Shown here: piece after piece, positions 9,031 to 18,900 of the stretch | Numbering within the stretch: position 1 is the first letter of the stretch | How the letters are laid out: every line of letters starts with the position of its first letter | Origin: Christiangramia echinicola DSM 19838 | Lineage (GTDB): Bacteria; Bacteroidota; Bacteroidia; Flavobacteriales; Flavobacteriaceae | DNA length: 64,000 nt | Direction: 5' to 3' | Assembly: GCF_000423065.1 (NCBI RefSeq) | Contig: NZ_AUHG01000011.1 | Coordinates: 372,001 to 436,000, forward strand | The notes under the pieces: generated by a model | Database searches by the model: none | Seen by the model: only the letters and a program-made list of their open reading frames with translations | Told to the model about the DNA's origin: nothing | Program-made: the position numbers and the translations under genes

Positions 9031-9225
9031 ATGTTAATTATACCAGTTAAAGACGGAGAAAATATAGATAGAGCTCTTAAGCGTTTTAAGCGAAAGTTCG
9101 ATAAGACAGGAACTATGCGTCAGCTAAGAGATCGTCAGCATTTTACAAAGCCATCTGTAGAGCGTAGAGCTCAGATTCAAAAAGCTGAATACATCCAGCA
9201 TTTGAGAGACGCAGAAGATATCTAG
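9031..9225 (+). CDS. rpsU: 30S ribosomal protein bS21
   Basis: A 64-residue basic protein; MLIIPVKDGENIDRALKRFKRKFDKTG... is bS21. It sits at the 3' end of 16S rRNA near the anti-SD. The canonical promoter and strong SD upstream mark it as independently controlled. The next gene, a Xer-type recombinase, has its own promoter. Confidence 0.97.
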   Translation: MLIIPVKDGENIDRALKRFKRKFDKTGTMRQLRDRQHFTKPSVERRAQIQKAEYIQHLRDAEDI

Positions 9226-9272
9226 TAAATAGATATTAGGCGATTGTAAAACAGTCGACAATATAAAGAACT

Positions 9273-9300
9273 GTTGGTACTCTAAAGTTTGTTAACTTTG
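9273..9300 (+). promoter_or_regulatory. Promoter of the Xer-type recombinase gene
   Basis: TTGG (9273-9276), 17 bases, TAACTTTG (9293-9300). Start codon at 9319 is 18 bases further on. This box pair supports the ATG at 9319 over the upstream TTG at 9289, which would start inside the promoter. Confidence 0.75.
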
Positions 9301-9318
9301 TGTATCAACAGTTTTTTT

Positions 9319-10209
9319 ATGCCCTTTTCTCACTTCCTCGATTATCTTCAGCTTGAAAAAAAATACTCTACACATACTATAACTGCATATGCTGCAGATC
9401 TGCGGGATTTTCAGGAATTCATATCACATACCTATGATCAGGATAGGGTAGATGAGGTCAATTATTCCCAGGTACGTAGCTGGATTGTTGAGCTTTCTGA
9501 ATCAGGAATTTCCAATAGAACAATTAACCGGAAATTATCCTCCTTAAAATCCTTTTATAGATTTCTTTTGAAGACAAATCAAATTGAGGCTTCCCCAATG
9601 GTGAAGCATAAAGCCTTAAAAACTCCCAGAAAGGTTCAGATCCCTTTTTCAGAAGATGAGATCGTGCAGGTGATTGAAAATATAGATAATTCTACTTATG
9701 AAGGAGTTCGGGATCGCTTTATAGTTGAATTGTTTTATTCCACAGGAATTAGAAGGATAGAGTTGATAAATATAAAGTTGCAGGACCTGGATCTGGATAC
9801 TGGTGTTTTAAAGGTTCTGGGAAAAAGAAATAAGGAGAGGTTTATCCCGTTGATTAAATCTGTGATTGCGACGGGACGTGTTTATCTCGAGTATAGAAAG
9901 GATACCGAAGGATTGTTAGAAAATGATCATCTTTTTTTGACTTCCAAAGGAGATAAAACCTATGAAAGTTTTGTTTATAGAATTATAAATAATTATTTTA
10001 GTAGAGTGTCTGGCAAATTAAAAAAGAGTCCGCATATCCTGCGGCATTCGTTCGCCACTCATTTATTGAACCAGGGAGCTAATCTAAATGCGGTAAAAGA
10101 ATTATTGGGTCACTCCAGTCTTGCAGCGACTCAAGTCTACACTCACAATAGTATTGCCGAATTGAGTAAAGTTCACCAAAAAGCTCATCCCCGGAACAAT
10201 AAAGAATAA
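9319..10209 (+). CDS. Tyrosine recombinase XerC/XerD family
   Basis: A 296-residue recombinase from the ATG at 9319. An N-terminal SAM-like core-binding domain (FLDYLQLEKKYSTHTITAY) is followed by the catalytic domain: Arg in TGIRRIE, HILRHSFATHL (HxxR), LGHSSLAATQVYTH with the nucleophilic Tyr. The length and motifs are those of chromosomal XerC/D, which resolve chromosome dimers at dif, so this is probably housekeeping and not linked to the element downstream. Followed after 34 bases by hpf. Confidence 0.9.
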   Translation: MPFSHFLDYLQLEKKYSTHTITAYAADLRDFQEFISHTYDQDRVDEVNYSQVRSWIVELSESGISNRTINRKLSSLKSFYRFLLKTNQIEASPMVKHKALKTPRKVQIPFSEDEIVQVIENIDNSTYEGVRDRFIVELFYSTGIRRIELINIKLQDLDLDTGVLKVLGKRNKERFIPLIKSVIATGRVYLEYRKDTEGLLENDHLFLTSKGDKTYESFVYRIINNYFSRVSGKLKKSPHILRHSFATHLLNQGANLNAVKELLGHSSLAATQVYTHNSIAELSKVHQKAHPRNNKE

Positions 10210-10243
10210 TTTAATCATTTTGTTTAATTAAATTCTACTGGAT

Positions 10244-10546
10244 ATGAAAATGAATCTGCAGTCCGTTAACTTCAATGCCGATCAAAAACTGATTGATTTC
10301 ACTCAAAAAAAACTTGATAAATTAGAAAACTACTTTGATAAGATTATTCATGCTGATGTATTTTTCAAAGTGCAGAACACTAGTGGTAAGGAAAATAAAA
10401 TAACTGAAATTTTAATAAGTATTCCAGGAGGGGATTTAATGGTGAAGAAGACTTGTAGTAAGTTTGAAGCCTGTGTAGATGAATGTGTTAGTTCATTGCA
10501 AAGACAGCTAATTAAAAAGAAGGAAAAAATGAGCGCGCATGTTTAA
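10244..10546 (+). CDS. hpf: Ribosome hibernation promoting factor HPF/RaiA family
   Basis: A 100-residue protein; short-type HPF/YfiA fold (VNFNADQKLIDFTQKKLDKL, then a basic C-terminus QRQLIKKKEK). It binds the 30S decoding region in stationary phase and blocks translation. Length fits the short HPF form without the C-terminal dimerisation domain. Placed between a Xer gene and a tRNA cluster, next to translation genes. Confidence 0.9.
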   Translation: MKMNLQSVNFNADQKLIDFTQKKLDKLENYFDKIIHADVFFKVQNTSGKENKITEILISIPGGDLMVKKTCSKFEACVDECVSSLQRQLIKKKEKMSAHV

Positions 10547-10569
10547 GTGATTTTTTTTCAAATTATTTT

Positions 10570-10598
10570 TTGATAAAGGAATAATTTATATACATTTG
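10570..10598 (+). promoter_or_regulatory. Promoter of tRNA-Thr(TGT)
   Basis: TTG (10570-10572), 18 bases, TACATTTG (10591-10598). Very good match to the Bacteroidota consensus. The transcript would begin at about the base of the hairpin at 10601. Confidence 0.8.
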
Positions 10599-10600
10599 CA

Positions 10601-10626
10601 GTCCGTTAGAAATAGCGGACTTTTTT
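10601..10626 (+). terminator. Terminator-like hairpin immediately after the tRNA promoter
   Basis: GTCCGTT/AGCGGAC stem, loop AGAAAT, then six T. It begins about where transcription should start, so it would form in the first 20 nt of RNA. It could be a 5' cap hairpin, an attenuator or a processing signal; true termination this early is doubtful. Confidence 0.5.
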
Positions 10627-10649
10627 ATGCTGAAAAAGCAAGCATAAAT

Positions 10650-10723
10650 GCCGATGTAGCTCAGCTGGCTAGAGCAGCTGATTTGTAATCAGCAGGTCGT
10701 GGGTTCGAGTCCCTCCATCGGCT
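10650..10723 (+). tRNA. tRNA-Thr (anticodon TGT)
   Basis: Full cloverleaf: acceptor GCCGATG/CATCGGC, D-arm AGCTCAGCTGGCTAGAGC, anticodon stem GCTGA/TCAGC with loop TTTGTAA (anticodon TGT), T-arm GGGTTCGAGTCCC. CCA is not encoded. Identical to the tRNA at 60550-60623. Confidence 0.98.
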
Positions 10724-10737
10724 CTTGAAATACTGAA

Positions 10738-10762
10738 AATACCGAAGTTTCGGAATTTTTTT
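10738..10762 (+). terminator. Terminator after tRNA-Thr
   Basis: AAT-A-CCGA/TCGG-A-ATT stem with one mismatch, loop AGTT, then a run of T. Confidence 0.6.
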
Positions 10763-10825
10763 TAAGAATAAATCATTCAGATTTAACCACTTAAAAAAGA
10801 ATATTCAGAAATTTTAAAAAATGCT

Positions 10826-10856
10826 TTGGATGGTGCTTCAAATTTGCTTTAATTTG
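10826..10856 (+). promoter_or_regulatory. Probable promoter of tRNA-Tyr
   Basis: TTG at 10826-10828 and TAATTTG at 10850-10856, about 21 bases apart, followed by GCAGCC as at several other start regions here. The second box is one base shorter than consensus. Confidence 0.5.
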
Positions 10857-10927
10857 CAGCCGTTTTAAAAACCATCAGAAGCTTAGCTGTTTCGGCTACG
10901 GTTCTATGAAATAGTGGTAATTAAATT

Positions 10928-11009
<82 letters not shown>

Positions 11010-11073
11010 CAAAGATTTTAAATGAAGCTGTTGTTAAAAGCTTGCTTTTCTAAAACAGAGAATTTAAAATATA

Positions 11074-11093
11074 TGTTCGGGGCCACCCGAACA
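11074..11093. other. Hairpin in the Tyr-Gly tRNA spacer
   Basis: Perfect 8-bp stem TGTTCGGG/CCCGAACA with loop GCCA, followed at 11094-11120 by a second, weaker inverted repeat (GGATCATC/GATAATCC). No T run. Possibly a tRNA-precursor processing structure. Confidence 0.5.
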
Positions 11094-11146
11094 GGATCAT
11101 CGAGCAAAGCGAGATAATCCTAAAGATGAAAGTCTGAAATGGTAAT

Positions 11147-11219
11147 GCGGGAGTAGCTCAGTTGGTAGAGCGTCAGCCTTCCAAGCTGAATGTCGCCGGT
11201 TCGAACCCGGTCTCCCGCT
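11147..11219 (+). tRNA. tRNA-Gly (anticodon TCC)
   Basis: Acceptor GCGGGAG/CTCCCGC, anticodon stem TCAGC/GCTGA with loop CTTCCAA (TCC), T-arm CCGGTTCGAACCCGG. Confidence 0.97.
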
Positions 11220-11360
11220 CTAAATAAATTGAATCAGGATATTCCCCGGTCGTGAATAGGTGAAATTTAAAGGTTTTCCTGCCTTTCGTGTTTCAAAGCT
11301 ATTCGTTAGATTATCCATTGAGTGGGTTATATCGGCCTTGTTACCTCAATCCTGATCTTT

Positions 11361-11387
11361 TCCATAAACCCTAATTAGGTTTATGGA
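11361..11387. other. Perfect 10-bp hairpin between tRNA-Gly and tRNA-Thr
   Basis: TCCATAAACC/GGTTTATGGA, loop CTAATTA. No T run, so a processing or structural element is more likely than a terminator. It lies in a 197-base spacer with no ORF. Confidence 0.55.
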
Positions 11388-11416
11388 TATCGCTGTTTAA
11401 AACAGTCAATTGTCTG

Positions 11417-11488
11417 GCCGACGTAGCTCAGGGGTAGAGCGTTTCCTTGGTAAGGAAGAGGTCACGGGTTCAATTCCCGTCGTTGGCT
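11417..11488 (+). tRNA. tRNA-Thr (anticodon GGT)
   Basis: Acceptor GCCGACG/CGTTGGC, anticodon loop TTGGTAA (GGT), T-arm CGGGTTCAATTCCCG. Lies 57 bases upstream of tuf and is probably co-transcribed with it, an arrangement common for tuf in bacteria. Confidence 0.97.
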
Positions 11489-11545
11489 CTAGTTTTGTAT
11501 AAAATTGAACACTAATATATAACTAAGATTAAATAAGTATTAATT

Positions 11546-12733
11546 ATGGCAAAGGAAACTTATGATCGTTCCAAACCGCACCTAAATATTGGTACAATTG
11601 GACACGTAGATCACGGAAAAACTACATTAACTGCAGCTATTACTAAAGTAATGGCTGATGCTGGATTTTCAGAAGCTAGTGCGTTTGATCAAATTGATAA
11701 CGCTCCGGAAGAAAAGGAAAGAGGTATTACAATTAACTCTTCTCACGTTGAGTATTCAACTGCAAACCGTCACTACGCTCACGTTGACTGTCCTGGTCAC
11801 GCCGATTACGTAAAGAACATGGTAACTGGTGCTGCTCAAATGGACGGTGCTATTCTTGTTGTGGCTGCGACTGATGGTCCAATGCCTCAAACTCGTGAGC
11901 ACATCCTTCTTGGACGCCAGGTAGGTATTCCAAGAATCGTTGTATTCTTAAATAAAGTTGACCTTGTTGATGATGAGGAGCTTCTTGAGCTAGTTGAGAT
12001 GGAAGTTAGAGATCTTCTTTCTTTCTACGAATATGATGGTGATAATGGTCCTGTAATTTCAGGTTCTGCACTTGGAGCTTTAGAAGGAGATGAGAAATGG
12101 TCTAAGACTGTTCTTGATCTTATGGAAGCTGTAGATAGCTGGATTGAACTTCCAGAACGTGATGTAGATAAGCCATTCTTGATGCCTATCGAAGATGTAT
12201 TCTCTATTACAGGTCGTGGTACTGTTGCAACTGGTCGTATCGAGACTGGTGTTGCTAACACTGGAGATCCTGTAGAGATCATTGGTATGGGTGCTGGAAA
12301 ACTTACTTCTACTATTACTGGAGTTGAGATGTTCCGTAAGATCCTTGATAGAGGTGAAGCTGGAGATAACGTAGGTATCCTATTAAGAGGTATCGAGAAA
12401 ACTCAGATCTCTAGAGGTATGGTAATTACTAAGCCTGGATCTGTAACTCCACACGCTAAATTTAAAGCTGAGGTTTATATCCTTAAGAAAGAAGAAGGTG
12501 GACGTCACACTCCATTCCATAACAACTACCGTCCACAGTTCTACGTACGTACAACTGATGTAACAGGAACAATTAACCTTCCTGATGGTGTAGAAATGGT
12601 AATGCCAGGTGATAACTTGACTATCCATGTTGACCTTATTCAGCCAATTGCAATGAACGTTGGTCTACGTTTCGCTATCCGTGAAGGTGGTAGAACTGTA
12701 GGTGCTGGACAGGTAACTGAAATTCTAGACTAA
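11546..12733 (+). CDS. tuf: Elongation factor Tu
   Basis: A 395-residue GTPase that delivers aminoacyl-tRNA to the ribosome. The G-domain motifs are all present: GHVDHGKTT (P-loop), RGITI (switch I), DCPGHADY (switch II), NKVDLVD, followed by beta-barrel domains 2 and 3 ([17 protein letters not shown]; the C-terminal [10 protein letters not shown]). Codon use is strongly biased (GGT, CGT, AAC), as for highly expressed genes. Followed by a strong hairpin and then tRNA-Trp/secE. Confidence 0.99.
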   Translation: MAKETYDRSKPHLNIGTIGHVDHGKTTLTAAITKVMADAGFSEASAFDQIDNAPEEKERGITINSSHVEYSTANRHYAHVDCPGHADYVKNMVTGAAQMDGAILVVAATDGPMPQTREHILLGRQVGIPRIVVFLNKVDLVDDEELLELVEMEVRDLLSFYEYDGDNGPVISGSALGALEGDEKWSKTVLDLMEAVDSWIELPERDVDKPFLMPIEDVFSITGRGTVATGRIETGVANTGDPVEIIGMGAGKLTSTITGVEMFRKILDRGEAGDNVGILLRGIEKTQISRGMVITKPGSVTPHAKFKAEVYILKKEEGGRHTPFHNNYRPQFYVRTTDVTGTINLPDGVEMVMPGDNLTIHVDLIQPIAMNVGLRFAIREGGRTVGAGQVTEILD

Positions 12734-12751
12734 GAATTATTCTAATATAAA

Positions 12752-12780
12752 AAGGTATCCCGTGAAGAGCGGGATACCTT
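12752..12780 (+). terminator. Strong hairpin between tuf and tRNA-Trp
   Basis: Perfect 11-bp stem AAGGTATCCCG/CGGGATACCTT with loop TGAAGAG. There is no following T run, so it may protect the tuf 3' end or mark a processing point upstream of the tRNA rather than stop transcription fully. Confidence 0.6.
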
Positions 12781-12791
12781 CACTTATATTT

Positions 12792-12864
12792 ACGGGTTTA
12801 GCTCAGTTGGTAGAGCACTGGTCTCCAAAACCAGGTGTCGGGAGTTCGAGCCTCTCAACCCGTG
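12792..12864 (+). tRNA. tRNA-Trp (anticodon CCA)
   Basis: Acceptor ACGGGTT/AACCCGT, anticodon loop CTCCAAA (CCA), T-arm GGAGTTCGAGCCTCT. Located 19 bases before secE, the usual tuf-trpT-secE-nusG order. Confidence 0.97.
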
Positions 12865-12883
12865 CAAATATTTTTTTTGAAAA

Positions 12884-13081
12884 ATGGCAGGAATTGTTAA
12901 TTACATATCAGAATCATATAACGAGTTAAGAAACCACGTTACCTGGACAAGTTGGACTGAAGCGCAAAGGCTTACAGTGCTTGTAGCTGTGTTCTCGATT
13001 ATTTTTTCATTAGCTATTTGGGGTGTTGATACGCTTTTTAGTGGAGCGATTGAGCAGTACTTCGAATGGGTTAAATCATAA
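12884..13081 (+). CDS. secE: Preprotein translocase subunit SecE
   Basis: A 65-residue single-span SecE (Bacteroidota and most Gram-positives have this short form). Amphipathic start YISESYNELRNHVTWTSWTEAQ followed by one membrane helix (about 28-50). It stabilises SecY in the translocon. Followed by nusG after 11 bases, the near-universal pair. Confidence 0.95.
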   Translation: MAGIVNYISESYNELRNHVTWTSWTEAQRLTVLVAVFSIIFSLAIWGVDTLFSGAIEQYFEWVKS

Positions 13082-13092
13082 TTTAGATAGCG

Positions 13093-13644
13093 ATGGCAGA
13101 AGCAAAGGAAAAAAAATGGTATGTGGTTCGTGCCGTTAGCGGACAGGAGAATAAGGTTAAAGATTATATTGAAAAAGAGATCGAATACCTGGGGCTTCAG
13201 GATGCGATAGATCAGGTTCTGGTTCCTACCGAGAAGGTTATACAAATTCGTAACGGTAAGAAAGTAAATAAAGAACGTGTTTACTTTCCTGGTTATGTAA
13301 TGATTCAGGCTAATATCGCAGGTGAGATTCCTCACATTATCAAAGGTATAAATGGCGTTATTGGATTTTTAGGCGAAACAAAAGGAGGAGATCCTGTGCC
13401 GCTTAGGAAATCTGAAGTGAATAGAATGTTAGGTAAGGTTGATGAGCTTTCAGTAAAAGCTGATAATGTTGCCATACCATTTACTATAGGAGAGACTATT
13501 AAAGTAATTGACGGACCGTTCAATGGTTTTAATGGTACAGTAGAAAAGATTAATGAAGAGAAGCGTAAACTTGAGGTAATGGTTAAGATCTTCGGAAGAA
13601 AGACACCATTAGAGTTAAGTTATATGCAGGTTGAAAAAGTATAA
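13093..13644 (+). CDS. nusG: Transcription termination/antitermination factor NusG
   Basis: A 183-residue protein: NGN domain (KWYVVRAVSGQENKVKDYIE; later FPGYVMIQAN), then a KOW domain (GETIKVIDGPFNGFNGTVEKIN). It binds RNA polymerase to suppress pausing and couples it to the ribosome or Rho. Lies between secE and rplK as in most bacteria. Confidence 0.97.
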   Translation: MAEAKEKKWYVVRAVSGQENKVKDYIEKEIEYLGLQDAIDQVLVPTEKVIQIRNGKKVNKERVYFPGYVMIQANIAGEIPHIIKGINGVIGFLGETKGGDPVPLRKSEVNRMLGKVDELSVKADNVAIPFTIGETIKVIDGPFNGFNGTVEKINEEKRKLEVMVKIFGRKTPLELSYMQVEKV

Positions 13645-13718
13645 AATAACTGTTACATATATTTTTTGATTGTTTTTTAAGCTTCCACTCAATAAACGAT
13701 CATTTAAAAATTTGAAAA

Positions 13719-14156
13719 ATGGCAAAAGAAGTAAGTAAAGTTGTAAAACTACAAGTTCGCGGAGGTGCTGCTAACCCATCACCACCAGTTGGACCTGCTT
13801 TAGGTGCTGCCGGAGTAAACATCATGGAATTCTGTAAGCAATTCAATGGTCGTACTCAGGATAAGCAAGGAAAGGTACTTCCAGTTGCAATTACTGTTTA
13901 TAAGGATAAGTCTTTTGATTTTGTGATCAAAACTCCTCCGGCTGCAGTACAATTGATGGAAGCTGCTAAGACTAAAAAAGGTTCTGGTGAGCCGAACAGA
14001 AAAAAAGTAGCTAGTGTTTCTTGGGATCAGGTTAAAGCGATTGCAGAAGACAAGATGCAGGATCTTAATGCATTTACTGTAGAATCTGCAATGAAAATGG
14101 TTGCCGGAACAGCTCGTTCGATGGGAATAACTGTAAAAGGTGATGCACCGTTTTAA
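13719..14156 (+). CDS. rplK: 50S ribosomal protein uL11
   Basis: A 145-residue protein with the uL11 signature ([21 protein letters not shown]-terminal [13 protein letters not shown]). Part of the GTPase-associated centre. Followed by rplA after 19 bases. Confidence 0.98.
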
Positions 14157-14175
14157 TCCAAAAAGAAATTAGAAA

Positions 14176-14874
14176 ATGGCAAAATTAACTAAAAAGCAAA
14201 AAGAAGCTCAGTCTAAGATTGAGAACGGCAAGACTTATACAGTTGCCGAAGCTTCAGCTTTGATAAAAGAAGTTTCCAACGAGAACTTTGACGCTTCTGT
14301 AGATCTTGCAGTTCGTTTGAACGTAGATCCACGTAAAGCAAACCAGATGGTAAGAGGTGTTGTAACACTTCCTCATGGAACTGGTAAAGACGTTAAGGTT
14401 TTGGCTCTTGTAACTCCAGATAAGGAAGAAGAAGCTAAAGAAGCTGGTGCCGACTACGTTGGATTGGATGAATACCTTGATAAGATCAAAGGCGGTTGGA
14501 CAGATGTTGATGTTATCATCACTATGCCAAGCGTTATGGGTAAACTTGGACCACTAGGACGTGTTCTAGGACCAAGAGGTTTAATGCCTAACCCAAAGAC
14601 CGGTACTGTAACTATGGATATCGCTAAAGCGGTTTCAGATGTGAAAGCTGGTAAGATCGACTTCAAAGTTGACAAAACTGGTATCGTGCATGCAGCAGTT
14701 GGAAAAGCATCTTTTGATGCTGAGAAAATTGCAGGTAACGCGAAAGAATTATTAACTACGCTGGTAAAATTGAAACCTCAGGCAGCTAAGGGTGTTTATA
14801 TAAAGAGTATTTATATGACCACTACTATGAGCCCGAGTGTAGCAATAGATACTAAAAGGTTTACTGAGCAATAA
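14176..14874 (+). CDS. rplA: 50S ribosomal protein uL1
   Basis: A 232-residue protein; [20 protein letters not shown] is the uL1 signature. It forms the mobile L1 stalk at the E site, and in many bacteria also represses its own L11 operon mRNA. Followed by rplJ after 9 bases, so an L10 leader, if present, would lie within the end of rplA. Confidence 0.98.
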   Translation: MAKLTKKQKEAQSKIENGKTYTVAEASALIKEVSNENFDASVDLAVRLNVDPRKANQMVRGVVTLPHGTGKDVKVLALVTPDKEEEAKEAGADYVGLDEYLDKIKGGWTDVDVIITMPSVMGKLGPLGRVLGPRGLMPNPKTGTVTMDIAKAVSDVKAGKIDFKVDKTGIVHAAVGKASFDAEKIAGNAKELLTTLVKLKPQAAKGVYIKSIYMTTTMSPSVAIDTKRFTEQ

Positions 14875-14883
14875 TTTAAGATT

Positions 14884-15405
14884 ATGACAAGAGAAGAAAA
14901 AGCACAAGTTATAGAAGCTTTAACTGCCCAGTTAGCCGAAAACCCAACTATCTATTTGGCTGACATTTCTGGCCTGGATGCTGGAAGTACTTCTAACTTA
15001 CGTAGAGCTTGTTTTAAAGCAGACGTAACGTTATCGGTAGTTAAGAACACATTGCTTGCAAAAGCTATGGAAGCAGCTGATAAAGATTTCGGTGACCTTC
15101 CAACAGTTTTAAAAGGCAATACCTCAATAATGCTTTCTGAAACCGGAAATGCTCCGGCGAAAGTTATTAAGGAATTTAGAAAGAAATCTGAGAAACCTTT
15201 ACTTAAAGGAGCTTTTGTAGAAGAAGCTATTTATGTAGGTGATGACTATCTTGACACACTTGTTAATATCAAGTCTAAAGAAGAAGTTATCGGGGATATC
15301 ATTGGATTGCTTCAATCTCCTGCTAAAAACGTTGTTTCTGCCCTTAAATCAGGTGGCGGAAAGATCGCAGGAATCCTTAAGACTCTTTCAGAAAAAGAGG
15401 ATTAA
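14884..15405 (+). CDS. rplJ: 50S ribosomal protein uL10
   Basis: A 173-residue protein (MTREEKAQVIEALTAQLAEN; VVKNTLLAKAME; PLLKGAFVE). It is the base of the L7/L12 stalk, binding 23S rRNA and several L12 dimers through its C-terminal helix. Directly upstream of rplL, as in other bacteria. Confidence 0.97.
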   Translation: MTREEKAQVIEALTAQLAENPTIYLADISGLDAGSTSNLRRACFKADVTLSVVKNTLLAKAMEAADKDFGDLPTVLKGNTSIMLSETGNAPAKVIKEFRKKSEKPLLKGAFVEEAIYVGDDYLDTLVNIKSKEEVIGDIIGLLQSPAKNVVSALKSGGGKIAGILKTLSEKED

Positions 15406-15462
15406 AATAGTACGCACTTTTTAACAATTATAAATTAAAGAACTTTTTAAAAACGATAGAAA

Positions 15463-15837
15463 ATGGCAGATTTAAAAGATTTCGCAGAACAACTAGTTAA
15501 CCTTACTGTAAAAGAAGTAAATGAGTTAGCAGATATTTTAAAAGAAGAATATGGTATCGAGCCTGCTGCTGCTGCAGTAGCTGTTGCTGGTGGCGGTGCT
15601 GCTGGTGGTGAAGAAGCTGAAGAGCAAACTGAATTCGACGTAATTCTTACTGCTCCAGGTGGATCTAAATTAGCTGTAGTTAAACTTGTAAAAGAACTTA
15701 CAGGATTAGGTCTTAAGGATGCTAAAGAATTAGTAGATGGTGCTCCAAAAGCAGTAAAAGAAGGAGTAGCTAAAGACGAAGCAGAAGCTCTTAAAGCACA
15801 ATTAGAAGAAGCAGGAGCTGAGGTTGAGCTTAAATAA
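15463..15837 (+). CDS. rplL: 50S ribosomal protein bL12 (L7/L12)
   Basis: A 124-residue acidic protein: N-terminal dimerisation domain, Ala/Gly-rich hinge ([20 protein letters not shown]), C-terminal factor-binding domain ([20 protein letters not shown]). It recruits elongation factors to the ribosome. A long hairpin follows before rpoB. Confidence 0.98.
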   Translation: MADLKDFAEQLVNLTVKEVNELADILKEEYGIEPAAAAVAVAGGGAAGGEEAEEQTEFDVILTAPGGSKLAVVKLVKELTGLGLKDAKELVDGAPKAVKEGVAKDEAEALKAQLEEAGAEVELK

Positions 15838-15861
15838 GCTTAACACAAGCAATATTATTTA

Positions 15862-15899
15862 GGTTTAGACCTCAGGATTCACTCCTGGAGGTCTAAACC
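15862..15899 (+). promoter_or_regulatory. rplL-rpoB intergenic stem (attenuator or RNase III-type site)
   Basis: About 16 paired bases, GGTTTAGACCTC-AGGA with TCCT-GGAGGTCTAAACC, one bulged base, loop TTCAC. No T run follows directly. In E. coli the same intergenic region holds a partial terminator and an RNase III site that lower rpoB relative to ribosomal protein output; a similar job is inferred here. Confidence 0.6.
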
Positions 15900-15970
15900 A
15901 TTTTGCGTATATAAAACTTAATGGTTTAAAAGCGCAGTTTTTTTTATATAAATTATAATCCCGTCCATTG

Positions 15971-18900
15971 ATGTTAGCAAAGCAAACTGAAAGATTGAGT
16001 TTCTCTTCTGTTAAGAACAAGCCTGCTTATCCGGACTTTCTGGATCTGCAGATTAAGTCTTTTCAGGACTTCTTTCAATTAGAGACAAAATCAGAAGAGC
16101 GGGGAAATGAAGGTCTTTACAACACCTTCCTAGAAAACTTCCCCATTACGGACACCCGTAATCAATTTGTACTAGAATTCTTAGATTATTTTGTGGACCC
16201 ACCAAGATACTCCATCCAGGAATGTATCGAACGTGGATTGACCTACAGTGTACCTCTTAAAGCTAGACTTAAGTTATACTGTACCGACCCTGAACACGAA
16301 GATTTTGAAACCATCGTACAGGACGTATACTTGGGTACTATCCCATATATGACACCTAGCGGAACTTTCTGCATCAACGGTGCCGAGCGAGTAGTAGTAT
16401 CTCAGCTACACCGTTCACCTGGGGTTTTCTTTGGACAGTCTTTCCATGCAAATGGAACTAAATTATATTCAGCCCGTGTAATTCCTTTTAAAGGATCATG
16501 GATTGAATTTGCTACCGATATCAACAGCGTTATGTACGCTTATATCGATCGTAAGAAAAAATTACCTGTTACTACTCTTTTCCGTGCTATCGGATTTGAG
16601 CGTGATAAGGATATCCTGGAGATATTTGACCTTGCAGAAGAGGTTAAAGTTTCTAAGACAGGACTTAAAAAATATCTTGGTCGTAAACTTGCGGCAAGGG
16701 TACTTAATACATGGTATGAAGATTTCGTAGATGAAGATACTGGTGAAGTTGTTTCTATCGAGCGTAACGAGATCGTTCTTGATCGTGATACAGAACTTGA
16801 AAAAGATCACATAGAAGAAATTCTTGAAACCGGAAGTAAGACTATTCTTCTTCATAAAGAGGATAACCAAACCGGTGACTATGCGATTATTCATAATACA
16901 CTACAAAAAGATCCTACCAACTCTGAAAAAGAAGCGGTAGAACATATCTATCGTCAGCTTCGTAATGCTGAACCGCCAGATGAGGAAACTGCTCGTGGAA
17001 TTATCGACAAGCTTTTCTTCTCAGATCAGCGTTACAGCCTTGGTGAAGTTGGTAGATATAGAATGAATAAAAAACTTGGTCTTGATGTTGAGATGGATAA
17101 GCAGGTGCTTACCAAGATCGATATCATTACCATCGTTAAATATTTAATTGAGCTTATCAACTCTAAAGCTGAGATTGATGATATTGATCACTTATCTAAC
17201 CGTCGTGTTAGAACTGTAGGTGAACAGTTATCTCAGCAGTTCGGTGTTGGTCTTGCACGTATGGCAAGAACGATCCGTGAGAGAATGAATGTTCGTGATA
17301 ACGAAGTGTTTACTCCAATCGACTTGATCAACGCGAAGACATTGTCTTCTGTGATCAACTCTTTCTTCGGAACAAACCAGTTATCTCAGTTCATGGACCA
17401 GACTAACCCTCTTGCAGAGATTACGCACAAGCGTAGACTTTCGGCATTAGGACCAGGTGGTCTGTCAAGAGAAAGAGCAGGGTTCGAGGTACGTGATGTT
17501 CACTATACTCACTACGGAAGACTTTGTCCTATTGAAACTCCTGAAGGTCCGAATATTGGTCTTATTTCTTCACTTTCTGTTTACGCTAAAGTAAACGGAA
17601 TGGGATTCATTGAAACTCCTTATCGTAGCGTTTCTGAAGGAAAAATTAATATTTCTGAAGAGCCTATTTATTTAAGTGCTGAAGAAGAGGAAGGTAAAAA
17701 GATCGCTCAGGCCAATATTCCATTAAAAGAGGATGGTACAATAGATACAGATCGTGTAATTGCAAGAATGGAAGGTGACTTCCCGGTTGTTGATCCTAAA
17801 GAGGTTCATTATACCGATGTTGCTCCCAACCAGATCTCATCTATTTCGGCTTCATTAATTCCATTTCTGGAACATGATGATGCCAACCGTGCACTAATGG
17901 GATCAAACATGATGCGTCAGGCAGTACCACTTTTAAGAACAGATTCTCCTATCGTTGGAACTGGTCTTGAAAGACAGGTAGCTACAGATTCCCGAGTATT
18001 GATTAATGCAGAAGGAGAGGGAGAAGTAGAATATGTAGACGCTAATAAGATTGTAATTAAGTACGATCGTACAGATGAGGAAAGAATGGTAAGTTTTGAT
18101 GATGATTCAAAATCTTACAACCTTATTAAATTCCGTAAGACTAACCAGGGAACCTGTATCAACCTGAAGCCAATCGTAAGTGTAGGTGACAGAGTTACTA
18201 AAGGACAGGTACTTTGCCAGGGTTATGCTACCGAAGCTGGGGAACTTGCTCTGGGTAGAAACATGAAGGTTGCCTTCATGCCTTGGAAAGGTTACAACTT
18301 TGAGGATGCGATTGTAATTTCAGAAAAAGTGGTTAGAGATGATATTTTCACCTCTATTCATATAGATGAGTACTCTCTTGAAGTTAGAGATACAAAACTA
18401 GGTAACGAAGAATTGACTAATGATATTCCAAACGTTTCAGAAGAGGCTACTAAAGACCTTGATGAGCACGGAATGATTAGAGTTGGTGCTGAAGTGAAGC
18501 CTGGTGATATCCTTATCGGTAAGATCACTCCTAAAGGAGAAAGCGATCCAACTCCGGAAGAAAAACTTCTACGTGCGATCTTTGGTGACAAAGCCGGTGA
18601 TGTTAAAGATGCTTCTTTAAAAGCTTCTCCATCATTAAGTGGTGTTGTTATCAATAAGAAGTTGTTCGCAAGAGCAATTAAAGACAAGCGTAAGAGAGCT
18701 CAGGATAAAGAAGATGTTGCAGCATTAGAGAAAAAGTACGATGCTAAATTCGCTAATCTAAAGGCTGAACTTGTTGAGAAATTATTCGCTATCATAGGTG
18801 GAAAAACTGCTCAGGGAGTGATGAATGACCTTGGTGAAGAAGTAATGCCAAAAGGTAAGAAGTACACTCTTAAGATGTTGAACGCTGTAGACGATTATAC

